Below are positions 38,537 to 47,796 of a DNA stretch of 64,000 nt, piece by piece; positions within the stretch are counted from its first letter, which is position 1, and each line of letters starts with the position of its first letter. Under the pieces are notes generated by a model. The model was not told the origin of the DNA and ran no database searches. It saw only the letters and a list, made by a program, of their open reading frames with translations. The DNA lies in contig NZ_PYGK01000011.1 in NCBI RefSeq assembly GCF_003014595.1, forward strand, positions 186,001 to 250,000, given 5' to 3'. The position numbers and the translations under genes were made by a program. The stretch comes from Chitinophaga ginsengisoli. Its GTDB lineage: Bacteria > Bacteroidota > Bacteroidia > Chitinophagales > Chitinophagaceae.

Positions 38537-40240
38537 ATGTTTAAGAAGCTTATTCTGACTAAGCTCTGTTGCTTTCTTATGCTTTTTATCGCAACAGCGC
38601 AGTCAGACGCCCCCTCCTACACCCGTAGTTCAGGATTTGAGGAACCTGAAAGCGGTTCGAGCAGAATTATACTCATGAAAAATGGCAACACCCTGTTTTT
38701 TCATTTTACACCCAAAAAAGGAATCGATGTTACCGTTTATGACCAGAAGCATCGCGACAAAGGAATCGTAAACAACAAAGTAGACTCCTGGAAACAGAAA
38801 AAAATGAGAACCGCCCTTCTCAAAGGCATATATGAAATCAACGGCCAGGCAGTGGTTTTCATAGAGCAGTTTATCAAAAAACGCCCTACCCTGTATCGTA
38901 TGGTGTTTGACGCTAAGTCCGGTAGGAAAATAAAAGAAGACATCGTCGCCTCCATGCAGCGTATTACCATAGGAAGAGCTTATGGAATGGCATTCGGAGG
39001 ACTTCCCGTACCTGATTTTTCTGTAAGTAAAGATCCCTACTCCGACTATTATGCTGTGGGCGTCTTTAACACCATGACTTCTGACCGTAATGCCAGATTA
39101 GAAGTGATACATTATAGTCCGGAGCATAAAGAGATCAATCGCTCATACTTTGAATCCCCGGAAAATAAATATAAGTACCTCAGTCTTACGGACATGTATG
39201 TCAATAAGGACGAATTTGTATTCATCAGCAGCTACGCATTTAATACGAAATCATCCGGTGGCGAAGATTCCCGCATTCTCATCGGCCGTATGCAGAATGG
39301 TACAAAAGGCTTCCAGTATAAGATACTGGACTATACTGACGACTACAAACAAGTAGAGACCGTAATGAAATACAGTCAGGCGAACAAGCAATTGTACATG
39401 CTCACTGCAATCGGTGCTGAAAGCGTGAAACGTATGCCGACCATGGACAAAGGCAAAAGATCTACAGGTTTCGTACTGCAGATGAACATCTTCGATCCGG
39501 TTTCACTGGAGCTGAAGATTAAATACTTCGTAGAACATCCGAAGTTAACTGCCTATGCAGATGAACACCTGAAGACGAAACGTAAATACCTTGGCATCAT
39601 CCAGGACTTTAAGTTGAATGAAGATAATACCATCACATATATGTTTGAAGAGATGGATAACTACAGTGTCACAAATACCTCTACATCATGGACTAATGGT
39701 CATATGAGCACCCATACATCTACCCGTTACTATACAGACCTGGGCGCTATGGGCATCGTAAATACGGACCAGGGTGGTAAGGAACTACGTAGCTACGCCA
39801 TTGCCAAAGACCAGACTGCTGAAGCAACACTATACATGTTTGACATTTACAGCCGTAAAATGTCAAACTGGAACTTCAGGGGCCGCGGATCCAGTTACAA
39901 CAACCTGTCCGGCTTCTACTCATATGACTACATGTTTGTAAATGACAAAGAATACGTCATCTATAACGACAATGTAAAGAATACTGAAAGTGAAAAGGAA
40001 ACTACCAAAGACAATAAAAGTATGGGACGTATCAGTCTTACCAACACGGTTTACGCGTACTTTGATGGTTCAAAGGTGGTTAAATCATACCTCTTCGGAG
40101 ATCCGAAGAATAAAGATGAAAACAGGTTCTGCCAGCTGGAGATGAACACTGCATCTGAAGATGGTAAATCTTTTGCAACAATGATGATCGAAAGAAAAGG
40201 TAGAGATAAACAAGCGTATGTCGTATGGGTTAACTTCTAA
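38537..40240 (+). CDS. Secreted protein of unknown function, propeller-like
   Basis: 567 residues. Signal peptide (LTKLCCFLMLFIATAQS). The body consists of repeated beta-strand blocks with alternating Tyr/Lys (KNGNTLFFHFTPKKGIDVTV, RLEVIHYSPEHKEINRSYF, DEFVFISSYAFNTKSSGGED), compatible with a beta-propeller, but I recognise no named family. It is single, with its own terminator at 40266. Confidence 0.8.
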   Translation: MFKKLILTKLCCFLMLFIATAQSDAPSYTRSSGFEEPESGSSRIILMKNGNTLFFHFTPKKGIDVTVYDQKHRDKGIVNNKVDSWKQKKMRTALLKGIYEINGQAVVFIEQFIKKRPTLYRMVFDAKSGRKIKEDIVASMQRITIGRAYGMAFGGLPVPDFSVSKDPYSDYYAVGVFNTMTSDRNARLEVIHYSPEHKEINRSYFESPENKYKYLSLTDMYVNKDEFVFISSYAFNTKSSGGEDSRILIGRMQNGTKGFQYKILDYTDDYKQVETVMKYSQANKQLYMLTAIGAESVKRMPTMDKGKRSTGFVLQMNIFDPVSLELKIKYFVEHPKLTAYADEHLKTKRKYLGIIQDFKLNEDNTITYMFEEMDNYSVTNTSTSWTNGHMSTHTSTRYYTDLGAMGIVNTDQGGKELRSYAIAKDQTAEATLYMFDIYSRKMSNWNFRGRGSSYNNLSGFYSYDYMFVNDKEYVIYNDNVKNTESEKETTKDNKSMGRISLTNTVYAYFDGSKVVKSYLFGDPKNKDENRFCQLEMNTASEDGKSFATMMIERKGRDKQAYVVWVNF

Positions 40241-40265
40241 GGAGTTGGCATTATATACATAAAAT

Positions 40266-40310
40266 GAAAAGAGGTGTGGCATTCATTATACTACACCTCT
40301 TTTCGTTTTT
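40266..40310 (+). terminator. Rho-independent terminator
   Basis: 12-bp inverted repeat (GAAAAGAGGTGT / ACACCTCTTTTC) followed by GTTTTT, about 25 bases after the stop of the 567-residue gene. Confidence 0.85.
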
Positions 40311-40356
40311 ATGCACAACGAAAAAGATGAGGCGCATCAAAGATGCGTGCTGACGC

Positions 40357-40403
40357 TTCAAAATTGATAAGCTAACAGAAATACAGCAGGTAGCGGTGCG
40401 GTT
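40357..40403 (+). pseudogene. Relic of the 3' end of the KptA-like gene
   Basis: These 47 bases match 37687-37733, the last 16 codons of the KptA-like gene, at 43 positions, in the same orientation, exactly 2670 bases away. The translation reads FKIDKLTEIQQVAVRL against FKIDKLTEIHQVAVPL, but the stop codon is lost. No similarity continues on either side. It is the remnant of a former second copy or of a duplication that framed the two genes in between. Confidence 0.8.
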
Positions 40404-40507
40404 AAAGCCACCTACACAAAGTCTAAAATACTTCTAACCGCTTCTATGTTCATCATTCCCCCATAAATAGCTAAGCTGCGCTACCCAACACATATGAAAT
40501 ATTTTAT

Positions 40508-40515
40508 TAATTTTG
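40508..40515 (+). promoter_or_regulatory. -7 promoter box nearly touching a start codon
   Basis: TAATTTTG fits TAnnTTTG and ends 4 bases before the ATG at 40520. Transcription would begin at or next to the start codon, so the lipoprotein mRNA may be leaderless. Confidence 0.45.
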
Positions 40516-40519
40516 CGTA

Positions 40520-41575
40520 ATGAAAAAATACTTACTCTTAAGTACTATTGTAGCTTTTATAGGATTTTACTCCTGTACCAAAAATGGTGACAACGTCAAA
40601 AGATCTTCTCCTGATTCTTTAGCAAGAATAAATCCCGATGTATTGACTGCAGGCATTAAAGTTGCCTACGGAACCAATATCGTAAATGCAGTTTTTCCGA
40701 CTACATCCAATTTATCCTCAGCTCCGGTATTAGACACCCCATTCACAAAGATTTATGGAGTGTTTAAAGGCGGCTATCTGACTATAATTCCTCATAATTT
40801 ATCTGGTAATGTAGCTGGTTATTATGTACAGATCGCAGGTGCAGCATCTTATTTTAAAGTTGATTATACAAAGGCCAGCGGCTTTAGGAGAGCCGGCGTA
40901 GATGATAGAAATACAGCCCGTGGCTTGGGAACAGGTTTTATCGATTCAGCCATCGTAATAAAACTACCAGCTTCTATTGAATCGGGTACTTTCCATTTAA
41001 TATACGCCGCTTATGATACATTAAATCATGTCAGCAACGTAACCACAGTACAGGTCATCGTGCTTGACGGGGAAAACAATGCCGTAAATGATTCATTAGT
41101 AGGCACATGGAGATATTTATATGGCAGTTGCAATCCTGATGAAAAATTGCCGTGTAGTTGGTCACCAGATACAGGTTATAGGGTAAGTTATTATTACGAA
41201 TGTGTAAACGGCTTGCTCGTTCATAACAATACTTCGACCGCTATGGCCATTCCTTATGAGGTTGGCCATTTCGATGACAGAATCACTTTCCGCAAAGATG
41301 GCTTTACGGCAGATTACAAGGAATACGTGAAAGTGCTGAACGTGGAAAATTCAACCTGCAGTAACTATGTTTATGATTACGAAAATAGTGATAACGATAC
41401 AACGCTGACTATAGGAGCGCTATCATTTGATGCTGCCAGTAGAAAGCTGACACTTATTTTCAAGTCACATAGCAGCGTTGGCCTTACATACAAAACTTTT
41501 ACTTTAGCTGAATTGACAGATTCCTCGTTTACATTCCTTTACGGTTCACGTGCCCTTAAATACATCAGACTATAA
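40520..41575 (+). CDS. Lipoprotein of unknown function
   Basis: 351 residues. Signal peptide with lipobox FIGFYSCTKNGDN (Cys19). The N-terminal part (about 30-190) has an Ig-like sandwich (YGVFKGGYLTIIPHNLSGNV, SGTFHLIYAAYDTLNHVSN). The C-terminal part starts with LVGTWRYLYGSCNPD, a lipocalin-like opening, and ends in strands (FTLAELTDSSFTFLYGSRAL). That domain order is common in Bacteroidota surface lipoproteins, with no defined function. It is a single gene between terminators. Confidence 0.82.
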   Translation: MKKYLLLSTIVAFIGFYSCTKNGDNVKRSSPDSLARINPDVLTAGIKVAYGTNIVNAVFPTTSNLSSAPVLDTPFTKIYGVFKGGYLTIIPHNLSGNVAGYYVQIAGAASYFKVDYTKASGFRRAGVDDRNTARGLGTGFIDSAIVIKLPASIESGTFHLIYAAYDTLNHVSNVTTVQVIVLDGENNAVNDSLVGTWRYLYGSCNPDEKLPCSWSPDTGYRVSYYYECVNGLLVHNNTSTAMAIPYEVGHFDDRITFRKDGFTADYKEYVKVLNVENSTCSNYVYDYENSDNDTTLTIGALSFDAASRKLTLIFKSHSSVGLTYKTFTLAELTDSSFTFLYGSRALKYIRL

Positions 41576-41649
41576 CTTATCATAGGAACACTGTGCCGGA
41601 GACAATCCCTCACAGTGCGTCAGTAATATAACTCGCTGCAGAAAACGCT

Positions 41650-41684
41650 AAAGCCTTCAGACTATTCATCTGAAGGCTTCTTTC
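41650..41684. terminator. Terminator hairpin between convergent genes
   Basis: 9-bp inverted repeat AGCCTTCAG / CTGAAGGCT followed by TCTTTC. It lies between the plus-strand lipoprotein gene and the minus-strand gene at 41756. A second small repeat CACTGTG / CACAGTG precedes it near 41590-41623. Confidence 0.65.
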
Positions 41685-41755
41685 GAGAATATCTATCTTA
41701 AAGTTTTGCCAGTTTAGGCCTCTCTGTCTATTGGGAACGCTTTATTTTCAACCAA

Positions 41756-42331
41756 TTACCTTACTTCTAACCAGTACTGATAATATTCCATAGCAATGCG
41801 ATTTCGAGGAGCGTTCCCGGAAGCTTTCACAATATTAAGTAAAACTGAAAAATACTCCTCGAGCGCTATCCTGGCTGCAGATTTCCAGGCTACCTTATTA
41901 ATTGCGATTCCCTCAAAAAAGCGATCACCTCTCCTTCTCGCATAAGACATCTCACGATGTTTATAACTAAGCAAAAGCGTATCTCCGTTCAAATTTTCGA
42001 GCCGTAGCGAGTGACCGGCTGTACTTTTAACTACCACATCATTAGGAAAATCCTCATCAATAGAAAATATACCAAACGAATCCTTTCCATTTAGCAGGTA
42101 TAGGCTATGAAGTAAAAAGTCAATGATTTTAAATAAATGGTGAAAGTCTACAGAATCGAAAATAATACGATACTTATCAAACACAATACGAATTCCACCG
42201 CAAGCACCCCAAAAGCTCTCTATTTCGTAGTCTTCTACATCCATTATATCCCTATTCCCGATTAAATCCACGAAAGGAACTACTGCGCCGCCTCGTCTTT
42301 CATACAAAACGAAAATCTCAAGTTCATTCAT
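41756..42331 (-). CDS. Cytoplasmic protein of unknown function
   Basis: 191 residues without signal peptide or membrane helix. The opening (MNELEIFVLYERRGGAVVPFVDL) and the next acidic strands followed by helices resemble the size and composition of immunity or conflict-system partner proteins, but I recognise no family. It follows the DUF4202 gene with an 11-base gap, so the two are probably cotranscribed. Confidence 0.75.
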   Translation of the reverse strand: MNELEIFVLYERRGGAVVPFVDLIGNRDIMDVEDYEIESFWGACGGIRIVFDKYRIIFDSVDFHHLFKIIDFLLHSLYLLNGKDSFGIFSIDEDFPNDVVVKSTAGHSLRLENLNGDTLLLSYKHREMSYARRRGDRFFEGIAINKVAWKSAARIALEEYFSVLLNIVKASGNAPRNRIAMEYYQYWLEVR

Positions 42332-42342
42332 ATTATCTCCTA

Positions 42343-42930
42343 TTATCCCGCCGCATTCAGCGCCTTATTCAACAGCATCTGCCCAACATCACTATAACTA
42401 AGAGACAAGGCCACTTTCCTTCCCTCTTCACTCATTTTTGCCCATGTCTTTTGCAGAATATTAATCATCTTTTCTTCTGCATGTTTTTTTATAAGATCAT
42501 CATACTGGAATGACAGGAACACCAGGCAAAGCGCATCCTCCATCGTCTGGACCTCAGTATCTGTCTTAAGTCTTTTCTTCAGTACAATCTCATTGACCCG
42601 GGCAATGATATCCGCATCATACCCCACCGACTGCAATATTTCTGTCGCTTTCCTGGCGTGAAAATGTGACTGATCATTTCTCCATGTCAGATATCCAACT
42701 CTTCCCTCCGGGTACGTTTTCCTATCGATTTCCCATCTCCCTATGTGCTGGCACCTCGAAGCAAGTAAAAGCGGCTCGCTGGCTTCCGGATTCAGTTTCT
42801 TCACCCATTCATACAACTGAATGGCGTAAAAATATTCAGATGGATAATGCTTGCCGTCCCACATTATCGTGGAAGGGTCCTGTTGGTTATAAGCATCAAA
42901 CAATTGAAAAGCCTGTTCTATTTTTGTCAT
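42343..42930 (-). CDS. DUF4202 family protein
   Basis: 195 residues, cytoplasmic, all helical. Conserved family blocks: LLLASRCQHIGRWEIDRKTY (with the invariant H-x-x-R), GRVGYLTWRNDQSHFHARKA, then MEDALCLVFLSFQYDDLI. The paired His and Asp residues resemble an HD-like metal site, but no reaction is known for the family to my knowledge. First gene of a probable two-gene unit with 41756-42331. Confidence 0.87.
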   Translation of the reverse strand: MTKIEQAFQLFDAYNQQDPSTIMWDGKHYPSEYFYAIQLYEWVKKLNPEASEPLLLASRCQHIGRWEIDRKTYPEGRVGYLTWRNDQSHFHARKATEILQSVGYDADIIARVNEIVLKKRLKTDTEVQTMEDALCLVFLSFQYDDLIKKHAEEKMINILQKTWAKMSEEGRKVALSLSYSDVGQMLLNKALNAAG

Positions 42931-43200
42931 AAAGACTTATAATTTTAGTACTGTCATCGCTCAAGTCATTGCAAATATAATAAAGAGAATACCATATATC
43001 ATGAGTAAAGTTCCTTGTCGTCACTGTCTTAAAATTCGCCACTATTCAGAAAAACGGCGGCAATTATCGATGAACCATAAGTAATACTTTATTTTATCAT
43101 ATAAATAAAAAAAGTATATTTATCCCGACATTTAGCCCTATAGACTCCAAGTCTGAAGCTATTAACCTTAAATACCTTAAATAAGTAATCTCAAATCAGC

Positions 43201-43656
43201 ATGACACCCATGATCCGTCTAACTTTTATCGCTTTGGTAATTACGTTTTCCTCAACGGCTGTTTTTGCAGGCATTAGAATTCCTTTTGGGGAAAGAGAAG
43301 TATTAGACAAAGTGTATGACTTACCCAATACAGATGAATTTAAAGCAGACGATGGCAATTTTATTGACCTGGCAACATTTCATAAAGAATACAACATTGC
43401 TTACTTCCTTCCATTATACGTCACCGAAGAACCTAAATTGGTTCTTTTTGATGAAAAAAAAGACGCTTTCTATGACCTGCCTCAAGACAAAATAGATGCG
43501 ATCCTGGCGTCACAAAAGCTAAATAAAGAACAACTTAATAAATTGCCTTTCTACACAAGATATGGCGGTAAAATAGTTGCGCTATTGATTATTGGGGCAT
43601 TGATCTGGGGCCTTATTCCTTCAAAAAATGAAGAAGTAGAACCTAAGGAAGTCTAA
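43201..43656 (+). CDS. Small membrane-anchored protein of unknown function
   Basis: 151 residues. N-terminal signal segment (LTFIALVITFSSTAVFAG), a periplasmic part of about 95 residues (FGEREVLDKVYDLP, YFLPLYVTEEPKLVLF), one C-terminal membrane helix (IVALLIIGALIWGLIP) and a short acidic tail. I recognise no family. A near-consensus -7 box (TATATTTA) occurs about 85 bases upstream. It is convergent with the PepSY gene and shares the hairpin at 43676. Confidence 0.75.
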   Translation: MTPMIRLTFIALVITFSSTAVFAGIRIPFGEREVLDKVYDLPNTDEFKADDGNFIDLATFHKEYNIAYFLPLYVTEEPKLVLFDEKKDAFYDLPQDKIDAILASQKLNKEQLNKLPFYTRYGGKIVALLIIGALIWGLIPSKNEEVEPKEV

Positions 43657-43675
43657 ACTTAACCTTTTTTCAAAT

Positions 43676-43719
43676 GCTGTATTGATGTTGAGGTGGCACC
43701 ACCTCAACATCAATACAGC
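43676..43719. terminator. Shared bidirectional terminator hairpin
   Basis: 44-base near-perfect palindrome with 21-bp arms separated by CA. It lies between convergent genes, 20 bases after one stop and 1 base from the other. T-tracts are weak, so the stem itself is the main support. Confidence 0.75.
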
Positions 43720-43720
43720 G

Positions 43721-45232
43721 TTACAATTTTAAGCGCTTTTTTGGAGCGGGTTTTAGATTTGCTTTTCGCTTTATCCACTTCCACGTCAGCACCAATCCGG
43801 TAACACTGACACTCAGCCCGCCAATCATCAGTACCCCAACAACGAAATCCCACAATGGTCGTCTGTAAACCAGCCATTTAAAATCCAGGCTATGGAGCCC
43901 GTGGTACAACCATCGTTCAAGCCTGCTCAATTTCTCATGCTTTAAAACCACCTGGCCGGTCTTTAAATCTACATAGTACCAGGTTTCCTGCAGCGTAGAC
44001 ATCTTCACACGCAGAACTGGCAATCGTTTTTCATTATACTTCGAGTAATAGTAATCGTCATACTCACTAAGTACCTTGCTTTCCTTGATCCCTATGCCCG
44101 GATTCAGTGCCTGCACCATTTTTATGAACGGTCGATAATCGAACTTTTCGAAAGGTGTGCCACTATCAACATCTGCCGGCATCAGGCGTGTATGATCATC
44201 GTCTTCATATGCCAGATAGTAAGGTTTGCCGTTTAATTGTATCAAATGAATTTCCTTAACTGAGATCTCATTATTCAGACGCTGGATGACCTTCGATGGG
44301 GACAAGCTGAATAGTGCCGCTTTCATCGGTCCACCTGTCCATTGCGCTGTTTCCTCTATGTCAAGCCTGGTCATTGGGGCCCAGTCCCACGGCGTCATTG
44401 ACAACAATCCGCTGAATACCCAGGTGAAAACAACAATGCCGAATATAAAGCCAGTGTAATGATGCCAGCGAAACCAGCGCTTTTTGTATGGACTGAATGC
44501 GAGAGAGGACTTATCCTTTCGCTTATACCTGACCAATCCCATAACAATACCTGCAATACACATAATGACACCTAACGAGGATATCCAGATGATAATATCA
44601 TTCCAGAGCGACCGGTTCCTTAGCAGCACAGTCAGATAGATCCAATGCGGTATGGGGCCTAACCAGGCCAGAAAGCGCTGGCGGGCGTTAACTCGCTGAA
44701 CAACTTCTCCGGTTTGCACAGACACATACATGTAAGTATCTTCATCATCATCCATCTGCATCTGGTACACCGGTGTAGTGTAGCCCTGCGACCGCGCTCC
44801 TGCCATCCACTGATCAATTTGGGTCAATACGGCTGTCTTGCGCACCCTACATGGCTTCCCGAAGGTGCTGGCCAGCTTATCCGCCAGCACGGAATCTGTT
44901 CCTGAAAATAGCTCCCCGTTGTCCGCAAATACGGCTTTGTAATCGCCCCTGGTGGTCGTAAGACGGTAAACCGGCCGGCCGAGCATCATACCCAACCGAA
45001 CCGTCCGCATTGTGTCTTTCACGCCAGCGATTACCAATGCCTCATTTAAATTCAGCTTACATAACTGCAAGTCCACCGGTGCTAGGTTTTGCAATTTTTC
45101 ATGCTGCCGCATCGTTGGATACCGCACGTACATCATCGCGAAACCTGACAGAAACCATACAACGAAAAGTAAGCTCAAAGCAAAGCCCAGGTAGCGATGA
45201 ACCAGCAAAAAAAATTTAATAGTAGTTTTCAT
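43721..45232 (-). CDS. PepSY-associated transmembrane protein
   Basis: 503 residues. PepSY_TM layout: an N-terminal helix with HRYLGFALSLLFVVWFLSGF, a periplasmic PepSY region (LNEALVIAGVKDTMRTV), then helices LGVIMCIAGIVMGLV and WHHYTGFIFGIVVFTWVFSGLLSM. A second PepSY region and a final helix (VVGVLMIGGLSVSVTGLVL) follow, with a basic tail. Several membrane histidines are as expected in this family, which often accompanies TonB receptors and is thought to act in metal or siderophore handling, including reductase-type roles. It starts 3 bases after the TonB receptor stop and so is also under the cobalamin riboswitch. Confidence 0.9.
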   Translation of the reverse strand: MKTTIKFFLLVHRYLGFALSLLFVVWFLSGFAMMYVRYPTMRQHEKLQNLAPVDLQLCKLNLNEALVIAGVKDTMRTVRLGMMLGRPVYRLTTTRGDYKAVFADNGELFSGTDSVLADKLASTFGKPCRVRKTAVLTQIDQWMAGARSQGYTTPVYQMQMDDDEDTYMYVSVQTGEVVQRVNARQRFLAWLGPIPHWIYLTVLLRNRSLWNDIIIWISSLGVIMCIAGIVMGLVRYKRKDKSSLAFSPYKKRWFRWHHYTGFIFGIVVFTWVFSGLLSMTPWDWAPMTRLDIEETAQWTGGPMKAALFSLSPSKVIQRLNNEISVKEIHLIQLNGKPYYLAYEDDDHTRLMPADVDSGTPFEKFDYRPFIKMVQALNPGIGIKESKVLSEYDDYYYSKYNEKRLPVLRVKMSTLQETWYYVDLKTGQVVLKHEKLSRLERWLYHGLHSLDFKWLVYRRPLWDFVVGVLMIGGLSVSVTGLVLTWKWIKRKANLKPAPKKRLKL

Positions 45233-45235
45233 GCA

Positions 45236-47620
45236 TTAAAGACTGTAACGTACTGTAACAAGAAAGTTTCTGGTAGTTCCCGGTGAGAACTGATTAGCGA
45301 AAATCGCGTTGGCGAAGTATTTCTCGTTAAAGACATTGTTCACATTCACTCTCAGTCCGATCCGTCCAACGCGATAGCCCAGCGCAGCGTCGAAAACGGT
45401 ATAAGCTGGCAAAACGAAGCTATTGGAGCTGTTTGTGAAAGTTTCACTCATATAATTAGCACCGCCTCCAATGCTGATTCCTTTCGCAGCTCCGTTCTGG
45501 ATCTCATAATTAACCCAGGCATTAACAAGATGCTTCGGAGCAAAGGCAACGGTCTTACCAGCTACCGCATTGGTTTCGCCAGATGAAAAAGGAAGGATCT
45601 TCGCGTTCGAGAAAGTATATCCCGCCGTTACATCTAACCCCGGTAGCAAGCTGCCGTTTACTTCCAGCTCAAAACCTTTTGATTCCACCGAACCAATCCG
45701 CTTGTAAATTCCTTCCGGAAGCGCTTCCAGCTGATTGTTCTTTCGCATGTAATAACATGCAAGATTTCCCGACCATTTTGTGGAAAGCTCCAACCTACTG
45801 CCGACTTCTCCCTGATACCCGGTTTCCGGATCGAAAGTCTCACCATTCGGGGCCACTCTACGCGAAGGTTTGAAATAGGTAGAGAATGACCCGTAAACTG
45901 ACAATGGCTCGATTGGCTGATACACGAGTCCCAGTCTGTAGGTCAATGCCGATTTCGAAATGTTCGACTCTACACCGTGCGCTGTTACGTGACGGCTTGC
46001 ATCTACTTTGTCAGTGTAATAAGTCCCATCAAAGATGTCATAACGAAGGCCAGCGACACCTTTCAGTTGATCAGAAAAACGAATAAAATCCTGCAGATAG
46101 ATCCCATGGACATTCTCCATGGTCGCGCGGTAGTTCACATCAGTATAGCTCAGGTAACCCTGGTTCAGCACCGGGCTCTTAACGGGGATAGTTGCATGGA
46201 GACCAGGGCCGGAAATATCTCCGTTGTAAGTCTTTCTATCCAGTATGCTGACCGAATATCCTGCCAGTAACTTATGTCCGATCGGCCCTATGTTGAAATC
46301 ATAAGTCAGTTCCAGCTGATTTTGCCAGGGCTTTGTCAGGTGGTTAAAGTAAAACGGGAACGACCGCTGCAATGAATCCATCGTCGCGTTAAAGCTCAGC
46401 TCTTCCGTTGAGAAATAGTTGATATTGTCATCGTAGTATGAGAGCTGGTCTGACAGTCGCAGGTTGTTTGCTAACTGGCGGGTGTATTTCAGCTGAAAAT
46501 CGTAGCGGGTATGTTTGAGAAAATCCTGGGGATCGTTGTAACGGGTATTGACATCCATTCCTGGCGCTACTTTACTGCCTTCCAGCATCGGTATGCCAGC
46601 ATCAGTGTCGTAAATATCCTTATTGGCGCCAATGGTCAGATAGAACTGATCTTTGTTGGTCGGCGTATATTCCAGTGCCAGATAACCGTTGTTGGTATTC
46701 GATCCGGCATGTCTGTACCCATCGGTGCCGGAGATGCCAAAATCTACACGGTAACGCAGTTTATCGTTGATAGGGCCGCCTGCACCCGCACGGATCCTTC
46801 TCGTGTTGAAGCTACCATAGCTGGCAGAAAAATCTGCTTTGAAACCTGCAGTCGGTCTTTTTCTGACAATGTTGATAATCCCTCCCAGCGCTGAATGCCC
46901 GAACAAGACAGAAGCTGGCCCTTTTAGCACCTCAATAGACTCGACATTCGCCAGATTAGTATTCGGAGCACTGGTGGAAATGTTATGACGTTCGTCACGC
47001 ACACCATCCACCAACAACACAAAATTCGAAAAGCCCCTGATCGTGAAATGCTGGAAGCCGCCGTAGGTATTATTGGCCCTCACGCCGGTAGTGTTCTTCA
47101 TTGCTTCGCCCAGATCGTCAACTCCGCGTTGCTCAATGGTTTTTACTGATACTGTCGATGTAGTGACCGGCATATCGCGAAGCGGTACGTCAATCTTGTT
47201 GACCGTTGAAAAAGCTTGTCGTCTGACTGTGCTACTCACTACCTCAGAGAGTTCGTTCGTACTGATATTGAGCTTGTAATTCAATTCGAGCACCTGTCCT
47301 TCCTTTACGACGATGTTTTCCTTCTTCGCCTGGTGGCCTATGCCACTGGCCAGGAACGTATAACTTCCTGCCGGAACATTCCTGATGTCAAACCGGCCAT
47401 CTCCATCGGTGACGGTAGCATAGCTGGTACCTTCCAGCCGCACACTGATACCAGCGATGGCGTCTCCCTTCTCACTTTGAATAGAGCCGCTGACCCGGCC
47501 CGGTGCAGCACCGAAACTCAGTACAGAAGACAATAAAAAAAAGACCGAGAGAAGGAATGAAAATGAATTTTGTGCCTGTTTGCTGTTAGTCCGCGAACAG
47601 CAGAATGTAGGTGTTTGCAT
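45236..47620 (-). CDS. TonB-dependent receptor of the siderophore-receptor type, under a cobalamin riboswitch
   Basis: 794 residues. Signal peptide (FLLSVFFLLSSVLSFGA), CarboxypepD_reg-like domain (VSGSIQSEKGDAIAGISVRL), then a plug with FecA/FhuA-like features: IEQRGVDDLGEAMKNTTGV, FTIRGFSNFVLLVDGVRD, ESIEVLKGPASVLFGHSALG. The barrel ends with the NNVFNEKYFANAIFANQF block and RNFLVTVRYSL. By homology it would be called a siderophore receptor, but the upstream RNA element is a cobalamin riboswitch. So the ligand may be a corrinoid, or the receptor is repressed when B12 is available. No BtuCDF genes are nearby. The operon continues into the PepSY protein. Confidence 0.92.
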   Translation of the reverse strand: MQTPTFCCSRTNSKQAQNSFSFLLSVFFLLSSVLSFGAAPGRVSGSIQSEKGDAIAGISVRLEGTSYATVTDGDGRFDIRNVPAGSYTFLASGIGHQAKKENIVVKEGQVLELNYKLNISTNELSEVVSSTVRRQAFSTVNKIDVPLRDMPVTTSTVSVKTIEQRGVDDLGEAMKNTTGVRANNTYGGFQHFTIRGFSNFVLLVDGVRDERHNISTSAPNTNLANVESIEVLKGPASVLFGHSALGGIINIVRKRPTAGFKADFSASYGSFNTRRIRAGAGGPINDKLRYRVDFGISGTDGYRHAGSNTNNGYLALEYTPTNKDQFYLTIGANKDIYDTDAGIPMLEGSKVAPGMDVNTRYNDPQDFLKHTRYDFQLKYTRQLANNLRLSDQLSYYDDNINYFSTEELSFNATMDSLQRSFPFYFNHLTKPWQNQLELTYDFNIGPIGHKLLAGYSVSILDRKTYNGDISGPGLHATIPVKSPVLNQGYLSYTDVNYRATMENVHGIYLQDFIRFSDQLKGVAGLRYDIFDGTYYTDKVDASRHVTAHGVESNISKSALTYRLGLVYQPIEPLSVYGSFSTYFKPSRRVAPNGETFDPETGYQGEVGSRLELSTKWSGNLACYYMRKNNQLEALPEGIYKRIGSVESKGFELEVNGSLLPGLDVTAGYTFSNAKILPFSSGETNAVAGKTVAFAPKHLVNAWVNYEIQNGAAKGISIGGGANYMSETFTNSSNSFVLPAYTVFDAALGYRVGRIGLRVNVNNVFNEKYFANAIFANQFSPGTTRNFLVTVRYSL

Positions 47621-47796
47621 ACTTCTAACTTATAGATTAAATGAGTTAAAAGCTCTTTGCAGCATTTTACGGCACTTTCGGAAATGAGCAGGAGGAGGAC
47701 GCGCCAGACTGCGCTGGTGTTGAGGGGTATCCAACAACCATTATAAATATAATCCAGACCGACCTGCTCTATTGCGCGAAAGCGTCGTCCACTGGA

